A stretch of DNA of 64,000 nt from Pseudarthrobacter enclensis (GTDB lineage: Bacteria > Actinomycetota > Actinomycetes > Actinomycetales > Micrococcaceae): positions 1 through 64,000 of the forward strand of contig NZ_KQ758609.1 of the NCBI RefSeq assembly GCF_001457025.1, written 5' to 3'. Position 1 is the stretch's first letter; each line of letters begins with the position of its first letter. Position numbers and translations under genes: made by a program. This document shows, piece after piece, positions 41,776 through 50,269 of the stretch. A model generated the notes under the pieces. It did no database searches. It was not told the origin of the DNA and saw nothing but the letters and a program-made list of their open reading frames with translations.

Positions 41776-42654
41776 TCAGACTGTGACGCGCACCCACACG
41801 GCAGCTGCCAGGAGAACCAGTACGGCCAGCAGGCCGGCAGCCTGGACAAGGCTCCGGCGGGGCCCACGGGGAGTGTAGGCAATCACTGCAGCACACAGGG
41901 CACCCGTGACCAAGCCACCCAGATGTGCCTGCCAGGCAATCTGCGGCACCAGGAACCCGATGGCCCCGTTAATGGCGATCAGGACCCAGAGCTGGCGTGT
42001 ATCCCCGCCGCGCTGGCGCTGCACCAGGAGCATGGCGCCGAAGAGTCCGAAGATGGCTCCGGACGCGCCCACCACTCCGTACAGGGGCTGGCCCGGTACA
42101 TACAGGGGAGTGAGGAGCAGGTAACCTACCGAGCCGCCCAGGGCGGAGAGCAGGTAGACGGCAAGGAACCGGATCCGGCCGAGGAGGGGTTCCAGTGCCT
42201 GACCGAAAATCCAGAGCATGTACATGTTAAGGGCGATGTGCAGGATGAAGCCCTGGGAATGCAGGAAGGCCGCCGTGAGCATCCGCCACGGCTCGAACTC
42301 GCCGTAGCGCGGTTCTGCGTAAATGGTGGCGAAACCCAAGGTTCGGTACACGGCGTCATCGGGGAGGAGCCACTGCAGGACGTACAGGACTGCGCACGCG
42401 GCGATGATCCCGAACGTCACCATAGGCCGGCCGGTGGCGACGGCGCCGCCATAGACGGACCGGACCTCCGGCGTCGTACGCCGTGTTTCGTTGACGCAGT
42501 CAACGCATTGGAATCCGACGGCGGCCGCCCGCTGGCAGTCGGGGCATGCAGGGCGCCCGCACCGCTGGCACCGCACATAGGAGGGCCGGTCGGGGTGCCG
42601 GGGGCATACCGGGACCTGGGCGGACGGCTCGGCCGACGGAATTCCGTAACTCAT
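41776..42654 (-). CDS. Rhomboid family intramembrane serine protease
   Basis: 292 aa. An N-terminal zinc-ribbon-like segment with Cys pairs (VRCQRCGRPACPDCQ, FQCVDC) precedes six or seven membrane helices. Catalytic Ser in GASGAIFGLFGA and His in AWQAHLGGLVTGAL; the HIALNMYMLWIFGQALEP segment supplies the usual His/Asn of the family. Cleaves transmembrane substrates; targets unknown. Equivalent position to other actinobacterial rhomboids near ppiA. Confidence 0.93.
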   Translation of the reverse strand: MSYGIPSAEPSAQVPVCPRHPDRPSYVRCQRCGRPACPDCQRAAAVGFQCVDCVNETRRTTPEVRSVYGGAVATGRPMVTFGIIAACAVLYVLQWLLPDDAVYRTLGFATIYAEPRYGEFEPWRMLTAAFLHSQGFILHIALNMYMLWIFGQALEPLLGRIRFLAVYLLSALGGSVGYLLLTPLYVPGQPLYGVVGASGAIFGLFGAMLLVQRQRGGDTRQLWVLIAINGAIGFLVPQIAWQAHLGGLVTGALCAAVIAYTPRGPRRSLVQAAGLLAVLVLLAAAVWVRVTV

Positions 42655-42663
42655 GGTGAGTGG

Positions 42664-43209
42664 TTACAGCCGTTCGATGTCGATGCTGTTGATGGTCACG
42701 TCCTCGACCGGGCGGTCGCCCATGCCGGTGCGGACACCCTCGATGGCGTCAACGACCTTCTTGGATTCGTCGTCGGCGACTTCGCCGAAGATGGTGTGCT
42801 TGCCCTGCAGCCAGTCGGTGGGAATGGTGGTGATGAAGAACTGTGAACCGTTGGTGCCCTTGCCCATCTGGATGCCGGCGTTGGCCATGGCCAGCTTGTA
42901 GGGCTGGTTGAAGCTCAGTTCGGGGTGGATCTCGTCGTCGAAGCGGTAGCCGGGGCCACCGGTTCCACGGCCCAGGGGATCGCCGGCCTGAATCATGAAG
43001 TCCTTGATAATGCGGTGGAAGATGGTTCCGTTGTACAGCGGCGTGCCGGTCTTGGCCTCACCGGTTTCGGGGTGGGTCCAGTCCTGCTCGCCCGTGGCGA
43101 GTCCGACGAAGTTCTTGACCGTCTTGGGGGCGTGGTTGCCGAAGAGGTTCACGCGGATGTCGCCGAGGCTGGTGTGGATGGTTGCTTTTGCGGTTGCGAT
43201 GGCAGTCAT
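42664..43209 (-). CDS. ppiA: Peptidyl-prolyl cis-trans isomerase (cyclophilin)
   Basis: 181 aa from the ATG at 43209 (MTAIATAKATIHTS); an ATG at 43218 adds three residues. Cyclophilin core: GNHAPKTVKNFVGLATG, GTIFHRIIKDFMIQAGDPLG (Arg/Phe active site), FDDEIHPELSF, MANAGIQMGKGTNGSQFFIT and WLQGKHTIFGEV. No signal peptide, so cytoplasmic. Ends nine bases before the rhomboid gene start, likely one operon. Confidence 0.94.
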   Translation of the reverse strand: MTAIATAKATIHTSLGDIRVNLFGNHAPKTVKNFVGLATGEQDWTHPETGEAKTGTPLYNGTIFHRIIKDFMIQAGDPLGRGTGGPGYRFDDEIHPELSFNQPYKLAMANAGIQMGKGTNGSQFFITTIPTDWLQGKHTIFGEVADDESKKVVDAIEGVRTGMGDRPVEDVTINSIDIERL

Positions 43210-43364
43210 AAGGCCCATTCTTCCATGGCGGACTATGACGTTGGCGGCCCCCGAAGCAGTTCCGCGCTGGGTGAAATCGCCCTAAAATCCGCAGAGAGAA
43301 TAGCCCCTCAAGACTCAGCAACGTAGGCTAACCACAGAACCGTCACATTAATCGGGAGGTAGTT

Positions 43365-44351
43365 GTGAAGAAGTCTGATCGTATTGCCCGTGACCTTGAG
43401 CAGTCGGTCACCCACGCGGTGGAGAATGCCAGGGACTGGGCCACCCCCCGTGTTGAAGCCGCAGTCGACTGGGCCGTTCCCCGTCTGCAGCAGGGGCTGG
43501 ATACGGCATCTCCCAGGATCCAGGAAGGGCTGAAGACCGCAGCCCACAGCCTCGCCGATGGCGTGGCCACGGTAACCCCCCGCATCCAGGACGGCCTGGC
43601 GCAGCTCGCGCCCAGGATCAACGACGTGGTGGAGGGTGCATCGCCCAAGCTGCATGAAGCACTGGACAAAGCCACTCCGGTCGTCTTGAACGCCAGGGAC
43701 CGCGTGGTGGTGGAATACCTGCCCAAGCTCTCGGACCAGATCGGCGTCGCCTCGAACGCCGTTCACCGGACCCTCGAAGGCGCACCGGCCCGCGTCGACG
43801 CCGTCGCCCAGAAGCTGGGTGACGTAGGCATCGTGCACACCCTGCAGGAACAGGCGCACGCCACGGGCAGCCAGCTCAAGGCCGCCGCCACCGAGGCCGG
43901 GCGCACTGTCGGAATCCAGCTTGCACAGCCGGAACCGAAAAAGAAGCGCGGCTGGCTGATCTTCGGCGTTGTGGCTGCCGCTGTCGCCGCAGGCGTCGCC
44001 GCATGGAAGGCGTCCAAGCCCGTGGAGGATCCGTGGAAAACCCCCTCACCGGTCACCCCGACGCCCGCGCCGGTTCCGGCCACCACCGTCAACGAGGTGA
44101 AGGAAAGCACCGCCGGCGCCGCTGAAAAGGCGGCTGACGCAACGGCCTCAGCCGTTGCAGCCGGTGCTGACAAGGTTTCCGATGCGGCGGACGTCGCCAA
44201 GGATAAGGCCGACGACGCGGCGGACAAGGCCAAGCACGTGGCCGAGGACGCGTCCGAGGGAACGGCGAAGGTTGCCACTGACGCCAAGACGGCCACCCGG
44301 AACATTGCCGCCAACATCAACAATGGTGACAAGGACTCCTCCCAGGCATAG
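43365..44351 (+). CDS. Amphipathic 11-residue-repeat protein with one membrane helix
   Basis: 328 aa, GTG start with GGGAGGT at 43354-43360. Residues 26-113 are eight tandem 11-residue units of the form (A/S/T)(T/V/S/P)PR(I/L/V)(Q/E)xGLxx, for example ATPRVEAAVDW, AVPRLQQGLDT, ASPRIQEGLKT, VTPRIQDGLAQ. This hendecad pattern is typical of amphipathic helices lying on membranes. A membrane helix follows at about residue 206 (WLIFGVVAAAVAAGVAAW), then an Ala/Asp/Lys-rich LEA-like tail. No known family recognised with certainty; envelope or stress role is inference. Confidence 0.88.
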   Translation: MKKSDRIARDLEQSVTHAVENARDWATPRVEAAVDWAVPRLQQGLDTASPRIQEGLKTAAHSLADGVATVTPRIQDGLAQLAPRINDVVEGASPKLHEALDKATPVVLNARDRVVVEYLPKLSDQIGVASNAVHRTLEGAPARVDAVAQKLGDVGIVHTLQEQAHATGSQLKAAATEAGRTVGIQLAQPEPKKKRGWLIFGVVAAAVAAGVAAWKASKPVEDPWKTPSPVTPTPAPVPATTVNEVKESTAGAAEKAADATASAVAAGADKVSDAADVAKDKADDAADKAKHVAEDASEGTAKVATDAKTATRNIAANINNGDKDSSQA

Positions 44352-44369
44352 GGTCCCGCACAGAACCCG

Positions 44370-44407
44370 CAGCAGGGGTCCCGTTCCGAGGAACGGGACC
44401 CCTGCTG
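44370..44407 (+). terminator. Terminator after the repeat protein gene
   Basis: Long GC hairpin, arms 44370-44387 and 44390-44407 with at least 16 pairs, followed by CCGTTTACGG. Lies 19 bases beyond the stop. Confidence 0.8.
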
Positions 44408-44491
44408 CCGTTTACGGCGGCCTCACAGGCGCCCCGCAGCCGGTCCGGGCGTTCCCGGGCGGGGGAGGGCAACGGTGCTAGATTTGAACTG

Positions 44492-45367
44492 ATGTCAGCC
44501 GATCAATCCTCTGGGGATGCCTTGAACGACGCAGCCGACTTGCCCCGCGTGTCCATCGTGATCCCGGCCTACAACGAGGAAAGCGTCATCCGGCAGTGCC
44601 TCATAGCTGCCATCTACCAGTCCGTTCCCGCCCACGAGATCATCGTGGTGGACAACCTCTCCACGGACCGCACGGCAAGCATCGTCAGGCAGATGCAGCT
44701 GGAGTACCCGGAGACTCCGCTCCTGCTCCTGACCCAGGACCATGAGCAGGGCCTGATTCCCACCCGCAACTTTGGCCTGGACCATGCCACGGGTGATGTT
44801 CTGGGACGCATCGATGCTGACTCGGTGCTCGAGCCGGACTGGGTGGAACAGGTCCAGAAGTCGTTCCAGGAGAAGAGCGTCCAGGCCGCTACCGGGCCCG
44901 TGGTCTATTACGACATGCCCATGCGGCGTTTCGGCCTTAAAGCCGACGACAAGATGCGGCAGCTGATGCTCAAGCTCGCCAAGCACCAGTACCATTTCCT
45001 GTTCGGATCCAACATGGCTCTGCGGTCATCCGCCTGGGACACCATCCGCGCGGAAACCTGCCGCGATGAGAAGGATGAAATGCATGAGGACATCGACCTC
45101 TCCCTGCACCTCGCCGAGCACGACCTGAAGATCCAGTACTGCCCGCAGATGGTGTCCGGGATGTCGGCCCGCCGGCTGGAGGACTCACCGCGGGACTACA
45201 GGTATTACGTCACCCGCTTCGACCGCACCTACAAGGCCCACAACGTCAAGAAAATGGCCCTGAAGGCACCCATGGTGGTGTTCTTCTCGGTGTACTTTCC
45301 GGCCAAGCTGTTGCGCGCCATCCACACGGTCAACACGGCCCAGCCTGTCCGCCGCGGCGGACAGTAG
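44492..45367 (+). CDS. Family 2 glycosyltransferase
   Basis: 291 aa. GT-A fold motifs: VSIVIPAYNEESVIRQCLIA, EIIVVDNLSTDRTASI, the DxD motif in GRIDADSVLEPDW and an acidic ED in MHEDIDLSLHLAEH. The C-terminal region has a short hydrophobic stretch (APMVVFFSVYFPAKLL) that may touch the membrane. Acceptor unknown. Stands alone between two terminators or convergent genes. Confidence 0.9.
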   Translation: MSADQSSGDALNDAADLPRVSIVIPAYNEESVIRQCLIAAIYQSVPAHEIIVVDNLSTDRTASIVRQMQLEYPETPLLLLTQDHEQGLIPTRNFGLDHATGDVLGRIDADSVLEPDWVEQVQKSFQEKSVQAATGPVVYYDMPMRRFGLKADDKMRQLMLKLAKHQYHFLFGSNMALRSSAWDTIRAETCRDEKDEMHEDIDLSLHLAEHDLKIQYCPQMVSGMSARRLEDSPRDYRYYVTRFDRTYKAHNVKKMALKAPMVVFFSVYFPAKLLRAIHTVNTAQPVRRGGQ

Positions 45368-45394
45368 TTCCGCCTGGCCGCGGAAGCCCTGCGG

Positions 45395-46333
45395 TTAGTC
45401 GGTTCCCAGCCCGGCAAGACGGTCCGACGGCGGTTCTCCGCCCCCTGCCTTGCCGCGCCCGCGTGGGCGTCCGGCTTTCTGCCCGGCCACCACCACAGCG
45501 AGCCCCGCAAGGATCAGCCCCAGCCCGGCATAGGTACCCGCGGGGAGCGTCTCACCAAGGAAGACGGCAGCGAGCACAGCCGCGCCGGGAATCTCCAGAA
45601 GGATGATCATCGAGACCAGCAGCGGGCTCATGGTGGCCAGCAGGTGGTTGAACGCGGTATGGCCCACCAGCTGCGCGCAGACCGTGATGGCGATAATCCC
45701 CAGCCAGCCGCCGGCGTCGAATCCTGCCAAGGGTTGTCCGCCGGCGAGGGCGAGGACCGCCACCAGGAACGCGCACATGCCGTAGCACAGTGCCGTGTAG
45801 GTGCCCGTGGTCATGGTCTGGCGGGCCTTTCCGCCGGCCAGCGTGTAGAGCCCCGCAAGGGCGCCGCCCGCCATCGCCAGGAGGTCTCCCAGCAAAGCCT
45901 CCGGTGAGGTCCCCATGTCAAAGCCCGTGATGGCCACAACGCCACCGAAGGCGATCCCGAGGCCAGCCAGAACCTGCCAGCGGTGTCTGGTACCGCGCAA
46001 CAGCTGGAAGACGGCGATCCAGGCCGACTGCAGGCAAACGAGCGCCGTGGCGGCGGCCACGGACGTGAGTTGGAGGGAGGTGATGAAGCAGGCGAAGTGC
46101 AGGGCGAGGGCGACGGCGGCGAGCAGGGACCAGCGGAACTCGCGTCCGGTGATGCTTCGAAAGCGCTGCGGTTCGCGGACCAGTGTGGGTCCCGCCATGA
46201 CCACCGCAGCTATGGCGTTCCGCCAAAAGGCGATGGCCAGGGCACTGACGGTGGTGGCGCCCAGCGTGGCTGCAATCAACGGCCCGGACGACGCAACACC
46301 GAGAACACCCAGCGCGGCAATGAACAGGTTCAC
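45395..46333 (-). CDS. EamA family (drug/metabolite) transporter
   Basis: 312 aa from a GTG at 46333 preceded by GAGGGGG. Ten hydrophobic helices in two EamA repeats (ASSGPLIAATLGATTVSALA; GDLLAMAGGALAGLYTLAGG). Family members export amino acids or metabolites. The C-terminal tail is basic. The open frame continues upstream into tRNA-Ala, so the longer start is wrong. Convergent with the glycosyltransferase gene. Confidence 0.9.
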   Translation of the reverse strand: MNLFIAALGVLGVASSGPLIAATLGATTVSALAIAFWRNAIAAVVMAGPTLVREPQRFRSITGREFRWSLLAAVALALHFACFITSLQLTSVAAATALVCLQSAWIAVFQLLRGTRHRWQVLAGLGIAFGGVVAITGFDMGTSPEALLGDLLAMAGGALAGLYTLAGGKARQTMTTGTYTALCYGMCAFLVAVLALAGGQPLAGFDAGGWLGIIAITVCAQLVGHTAFNHLLATMSPLLVSMIILLEIPGAAVLAAVFLGETLPAGTYAGLGLILAGLAVVVAGQKAGRPRGRGKAGGGEPPSDRLAGLGTD

Positions 46334-46377
46334 CGCTTTACCCCCTCGAACAACTCCGGCCTCCGGCACAACAAAAA

Positions 46378-46405
46378 TCCCGGCCAGCGTTTCCGCTGAC
46401 CGGGA
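46378..46405 (-). terminator. tRNA-Ala terminator
   Basis: TCCCGGCCAGCG and CGCTGACCGGGA (one G-T type mismatch) around TTTC, followed on the minus strand by TTTTTGTTG. Lies 11 bases past the tRNA 3' end and upstream of the EamA gene. Confidence 0.9.
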
Positions 46406-46416
46406 CTTTCCTATGG

Positions 46417-46489
46417 TGGAGGCACGGGGACTCGAACCCCGAACCCCCTGCTTGCAAAGCAGGTGCGCTACCAATTGCGCCATGCCCCC
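46417..46489 (-). tRNA. tRNA-Ala (TGC)
   Basis: 73 bases on the minus strand. Acceptor GGGGGCA pairs with TGCCTCC; the anticodon stem CCTGC/GCAGG holds TTTGCAA with anticodon TGC; T-loop GGTTCGAGTCC. The Ile-Ala tRNA pair downstream of gyrA is conserved in actinobacteria. Confidence 0.95.
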
Positions 46490-46561
46490 ATAAGAAGCAA
46501 CCCGTCAATCATACCTTAGAACCGCGGAGCCTTTGACCAGCTCCCGTTCCGGTGATCCGGG

Positions 46562-46678
46562 CTAGTTCACCGAATCGGTGGACTTGCTCCAGACATCTTT
46601 CCGGGCTTCGGATTCCTGTGCCTTGCGGTAGAGCAGGACGCCTGCGATTGCTGCTGCCACAACAAGCAACTTCTTCAC
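46562..46678 (-). CDS. DLW-39 family microprotein
   Basis: 38 aa from a GTG at 46678: MKKLLVVAAAIAGVLLYRKA, then an acidic tail with KDVWSKSTDSVN. The size, the N-terminal helix and the D-x-W motif fit the DLW-39 family of very small actinobacterial proteins (from memory of the family name and pattern). It lies between tRNA-Ile and tRNA-Ala downstream of gyrA, its usual place. Function unknown; a single membrane helix is predicted. Confidence 0.85.
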   Translation of the reverse strand: MKKLLVVAAAIAGVLLYRKAQESEARKDVWSKSTDSVN

Positions 46679-46746
46679 ATGCACCCCGTTCCGGTCTGCT
46701 GCGGGGATCCGCACCAGGCCTTTACCTTGAACCTGCACAGGTTCCG

Positions 46747-46820
46747 TGGGCGTACCAGGACTTGAACCTGGGACCTCTTCGTTATCAGCGAAGCGCTCTA
46801 ACCGCCTGAGCTATACGCCC
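46747..46820 (-). tRNA. tRNA-Ile (GAT)
   Basis: 74 bases on the minus strand. Acceptor GGGCGTA pairs with TACGCCC; anticodon stem TTCGC/ACGAA region holds loop TGATAAC with anticodon GAT; T-loop GGTTCAAGTCC. Lies about 100 bases past the DUF3566 gene. Confidence 0.95.
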
Positions 46821-46882
46821 CGATGCCTCATCGGGCCGAGACATGACTCTACAGCACACCCCGGCCCGATCTCAAATCGGGT

Positions 46883-46912
46883 GCTTCCGCCGGTTCCGGG
46901 ACCGGCGGAAGC
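46883..46912 (-). terminator. Hairpin after the DUF3566 gene
   Basis: GCTTCCGCCGGT and ACCGGCGGAAGC are perfect 12-base arms around six bases, seven bases beyond the DUF3566 stop. The T-tract on the minus strand is poor, so read-through to tRNA-Ile is possible. Confidence 0.65.
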
Positions 46913-46918
46913 GGGGTC

Positions 46919-47590
46919 CTAATCGTCGGTGAGGGTTACTCCGATGCCGCCCACCAGGGTGGCGGAGATGTTGTACAGCACGGCCGAGAGCATCGAGAGC
47001 GCTGTCAGGAGCACCACGTTGACCACGGCGATAATCGTGGCGAACGATGCCACCTGGCCCAGCGAGGCGACCTTCTTCAGTTCGAACCCGCCGCCCTCGG
47101 AACCGGCCAGCGTGCCCAGCAGGCTGTCCACCTGGTCGAAGATGCCGGTGAGGTCCAGGACCGTCCAGAGGACGATGGCCGCCACCACGGTGACGATGCC
47201 AAGGGCTACGGACAGCAGGAATGCCATCTTCAGGACGGACCACGGGTCCACCTTGCTGATCAGCAGCCTGGCGCGGCGGGCCTTGGCCTTGGGAGCGGGC
47301 TTGACCAGCCCCGGGCCGCCCTGGCCGGATGACGCGGCGGGACGCTGGCCGGGTGTACCGGGGCGCTGGCCCTGCGCGGGCTGCTGGCCCGCCGGGCGCT
47401 GCCCGGGCTGTGCCGGCCGTCCCTGGGCGGGGCGCTGGCCGGGAACAGCGGGACGCTGCCCCGGGGCGCCTGCGGGTGCCGAGGGCCGCTGCTGCGGCCG
47501 GACGGGAGTGTTCACGCGGGGTGCCGCCGAGGGCCGGTTTCCGTCGGGAACAGTGCTGCTCGGCTTGGGAAATGAGTCGGAATTACTCAT
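46919..47590 (-). CDS. DUF3566 domain membrane protein
   Basis: 223 aa. The first 105 residues are a Pro/Gln/Gly/Arg-rich disordered region with PGQRPA-type repeats; the DUF3566 domain follows with two helices (MAFLLSVALGIVTVVAAIVL and FATIIAVVNVVLLTALSMLS) and NISATLVGGIGVTLTDD at the end. Its ATG overlaps the gyrA stop as ATGA. Counterpart of mycobacterial Rv0007; function unknown. Confidence 0.93.
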   Translation of the reverse strand: MSNSDSFPKPSSTVPDGNRPSAAPRVNTPVRPQQRPSAPAGAPGQRPAVPGQRPAQGRPAQPGQRPAGQQPAQGQRPGTPGQRPAASSGQGGPGLVKPAPKAKARRARLLISKVDPWSVLKMAFLLSVALGIVTVVAAIVLWTVLDLTGIFDQVDSLLGTLAGSEGGGFELKKVASLGQVASFATIIAVVNVVLLTALSMLSAVLYNISATLVGGIGVTLTDD

Positions 47591-50217
47591 TCGGTTACCT
47601 CCGTGTTGTCTTCGTTCGGCTCAGCGTCGCCCGAGGCGTCCTCTGACTCAACGGCCGGTGATTCTTCAGCCAACGTTACGTCATCCTCGCCGGATTCCTC
47701 TTCCTCAAGGCCGCGTTCGCTGTTGCGGGCCACCTCGATGATGCGGTCGTTTTTGTCCGGCTTGGCGAAGATCACGCCCATGGTGTCGCGTCCCTTGGCT
47801 GGAACACCGGCCACGGAGGAACGGACAACCTTTCCGCCCTCCATGACCACCAGGACCTCATCCTCTTCCTGGACGATCAGTGCACCCACGAGGTGTCCGC
47901 GTTCTTCCTGGTATTTGCCCACCTTGATGCCCAGTCCGCCCCTGCCCTGGAGCCGGTACTCCTCCACGGCGGTACGCTTGGCGTAGCCGCCTTCGGTCAC
48001 GATGAACACGAAAGACCCGTCGGTGACCACATCGGCGGCCAGCAATTCATCATCCTCACGGAACTTCATGCCGGTGACGCCGGAGGTGGCGCGGCCCATG
48101 GGACGCAGCGCATCGTCGGTGGCGGTGAAGCGGATCGACTGGCCCATGCGGGACACCAGGAACAGGTCGTCGGTTTCAGAGACCAGCTGGGCGGAAACCA
48201 GTTCGTCGCCTTCACGCAGGTTAATGGCGATGACGCCGGCGGAGCGGTTGGTGTCGTAGTCCTCCAGCCTGGTCTTCTTGACCAGCCCACGCTTGGTGGC
48301 CAGCACCAGGTACGGCGATTGCTGGTAGTCCTTCAAATCCAGGACCTGGGCAATGTGCTCATCGGGCTGGAAAGCCAGCAGGTTGGCCACGTGCTGGCCC
48401 TTGGCGTCGCGGCCGGCTTCCATCAGCTCGTAGGCCTTGGCGCGGTAGACACGGCCCAGGTTGGTGAAGAACAGAAGCCAGTGGTGGGTGGTGGTGACGA
48501 AGAAGTGTTCCACCACGTCGTCGCCCCGCAGCTGGGCGCCCTTGATGCCCTTGCCGCCGCGCTGCTGGGAGCGGTAGTTGTCGCTCCGCGTCCGCTTGAC
48601 GTAACCACCGCGGGTGATGGTGACCACCATCTCCTCTTCGGGGATGAGGTCCTCCATGGACATGTCACCGTCAAAGCCCATGAGGATCTTGGTGCGGCGG
48701 TCATCGCCGTGCTTGTCCACGATCTCGCCCAGCTCGGTGCTGATAATCCCGCGCTGGCGCTCCTCGGAAGCGAGGATCGCGTTGTATTCGGCAATCAGGG
48801 CTTCGAGTTCGGAATGCCTGTCCTGGATCTTCTGGCGTTCCAGCGCTGCAAGGCGGCGCAGCTGCATGTCCAGGATGGCCCGGGCCTGCAGTTCGTCGAT
48901 GTCCAGCAGTTCCATCAGGCCGTCGCGGGCGGCTTCGGTGGTGTTGGATGCCCGGATGAGGGCGATGACCTCGTCCAGCATGTCCAGGGCCTTGAGCAGT
49001 GCGCGGAGGATATGCGCTTCTTCCTCAGCCTTGCGCAGGCGGTACCGGGTGCGGCGTGCGATGACGTCCAGCTGGTGGGTGACCCAGTGGCGGATGAAGG
49101 CGTCCAGGCTCAGCGTCCGCGGCACTCCGTCCACGATGGCCAGCATGTTCGCCGAGAAGTTGCTCTGCAGCTCGGTGTGCTTGTACAGGTTGTTCAGGAC
49201 CACCTTGGGCACGGCGTCGCGCTTCAGCACAATCACCAGGCGCTGGCCGGTGCGGCCGGACGTCTCATCGCGGAGGTCGGCGATGCCCTGGATCTTGCCG
49301 TCCTTGACCAGTTCGGCGATCTTGATGGCCAGGTTGTCCGGGTTGGCCTGGTACGGGAGTTCAGTGACCACCAGGCAGGTCCGCCCCTGCAGTTCCTCCA
49401 CGTTGACCACGGCCCGCATGGTGATGGATCCGCGGCCGGTGCGGTAGGCGTCTTCGATGCCCTTGTGTCCAAGGATCGTGGCGCCGGTGGGGAAATCTGG
49501 TCCCTTGACCCGGCGCAGGAGTTCCTCCAGGAGTTCCTCCCGGGTGGCGCCCGGGTTCGCCAGGTACCACTGGACGCCGTCAGCCACTTCCCGGAGGTTG
49601 TGCGGCGGGATGTTCGTGGCCATGCCCACGGCGATGCCGGAGGACCCGTTCACCAGCAGGTTGGGGAACCGCGCCGGCAGGATGGTGGGTTCCTGGTTCT
49701 TGCCGTCGTAGTTGTCCTGGAAGTCGACGGTTTCCTCGTCGATGTCCCGCACCATTTCCATGGCCAGCGGCGCCATCTTGGTTTCGGTGTACCGGGGTGC
49801 GGCCGCGCCGTCGTTGCCGGGCGAGCCGAAGTTGCCCTGCCCCAGTGCCAGCGGGTAGCGCATGGTCCAGTCCTGGATCAGCCTGACCAGGGCGTCGTAG
49901 ATGGCGGTGTCGCCGTGCGGGTGGTACTGGCCCATGACCTCGCCCACCACGCGCGCGCATTTGTTGAAGGACCGGTCCGGACGGTAGCCGCCGTCGAACA
50001 TCGCGTAGAGCACGCGCCGGTGGACCGGTTTGAGGCCGTCGCGGACGTCCGGCAGGGCCCGGCCCACAATGACGGCCATGGCGTAGTCGAGGTAGGACCG
50101 CTGCATTTCCGTTTGCAGGTCCACCTGCTCCACGCGGTCAATCAGCACGTCGCCTTCAAGAACGGTTTCCGGGTTCGCGGCGTCGGGGGCCGGCGTCTCG
50201 GGTGTTTCGTCGCTCAT
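47587..50217 (-). CDS. gyrA: DNA gyrase subunit A
   Basis: 876 aa. Catalytic Tyr in the AAPRYTETKMA segment, the quinolone-region HPHGDTAIYDALVRLI with Thr at the usual Ser83 position, the GyrA-box QRGGKGIKG and a C-terminal beta-pinwheel followed by an acidic tail rich in Glu/Asp. Works with GyrB to introduce negative supercoils. Follows gyrB by 52 bases. Confidence 0.97.
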   Translation of the reverse strand: MSDETPETPAPDAANPETVLEGDVLIDRVEQVDLQTEMQRSYLDYAMAVIVGRALPDVRDGLKPVHRRVLYAMFDGGYRPDRSFNKCARVVGEVMGQYHPHGDTAIYDALVRLIQDWTMRYPLALGQGNFGSPGNDGAAAPRYTETKMAPLAMEMVRDIDEETVDFQDNYDGKNQEPTILPARFPNLLVNGSSGIAVGMATNIPPHNLREVADGVQWYLANPGATREELLEELLRRVKGPDFPTGATILGHKGIEDAYRTGRGSITMRAVVNVEELQGRTCLVVTELPYQANPDNLAIKIAELVKDGKIQGIADLRDETSGRTGQRLVIVLKRDAVPKVVLNNLYKHTELQSNFSANMLAIVDGVPRTLSLDAFIRHWVTHQLDVIARRTRYRLRKAEEEAHILRALLKALDMLDEVIALIRASNTTEAARDGLMELLDIDELQARAILDMQLRRLAALERQKIQDRHSELEALIAEYNAILASEERQRGIISTELGEIVDKHGDDRRTKILMGFDGDMSMEDLIPEEEMVVTITRGGYVKRTRSDNYRSQQRGGKGIKGAQLRGDDVVEHFFVTTTHHWLLFFTNLGRVYRAKAYELMEAGRDAKGQHVANLLAFQPDEHIAQVLDLKDYQQSPYLVLATKRGLVKKTRLEDYDTNRSAGVIAINLREGDELVSAQLVSETDDLFLVSRMGQSIRFTATDDALRPMGRATSGVTGMKFREDDELLAADVVTDGSFVFIVTEGGYAKRTAVEEYRLQGRGGLGIKVGKYQEERGHLVGALIVQEEDEVLVVMEGGKVVRSSVAGVPAKGRDTMGVIFAKPDKNDRIIEVARNSERGLEEEESGEDDVTLAEESPAVESEDASGDAEPNEDNTEVTE

Positions 50218-50269
50218 CTATGTTTTCCGTTTCAGGTATATGTCAGTTTCCGAATATAGGGCGCTGGCC

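Noticed and set aside
41327..41786. Short open frames in the DnaA-box region
   Set aside because: Both strands show only short frames with no ribosome site or family pattern, and the repeated DnaA boxes explain the sequence better.
48423..48794. Gyrase A quinolone-region Thr as resistance mutation
   Set aside because: Thr at the Ser83 position is a plausible natural residue in this group; the sequence alone does not show resistance. The coordinates mark a neighbouring shadow frame also dismissed.
47893..50259. 788-codon open frame on the plus strand
   Set aside because: It lies fully antisense to gyrA, in the frame kept open by high GC codon bias; no family pattern.
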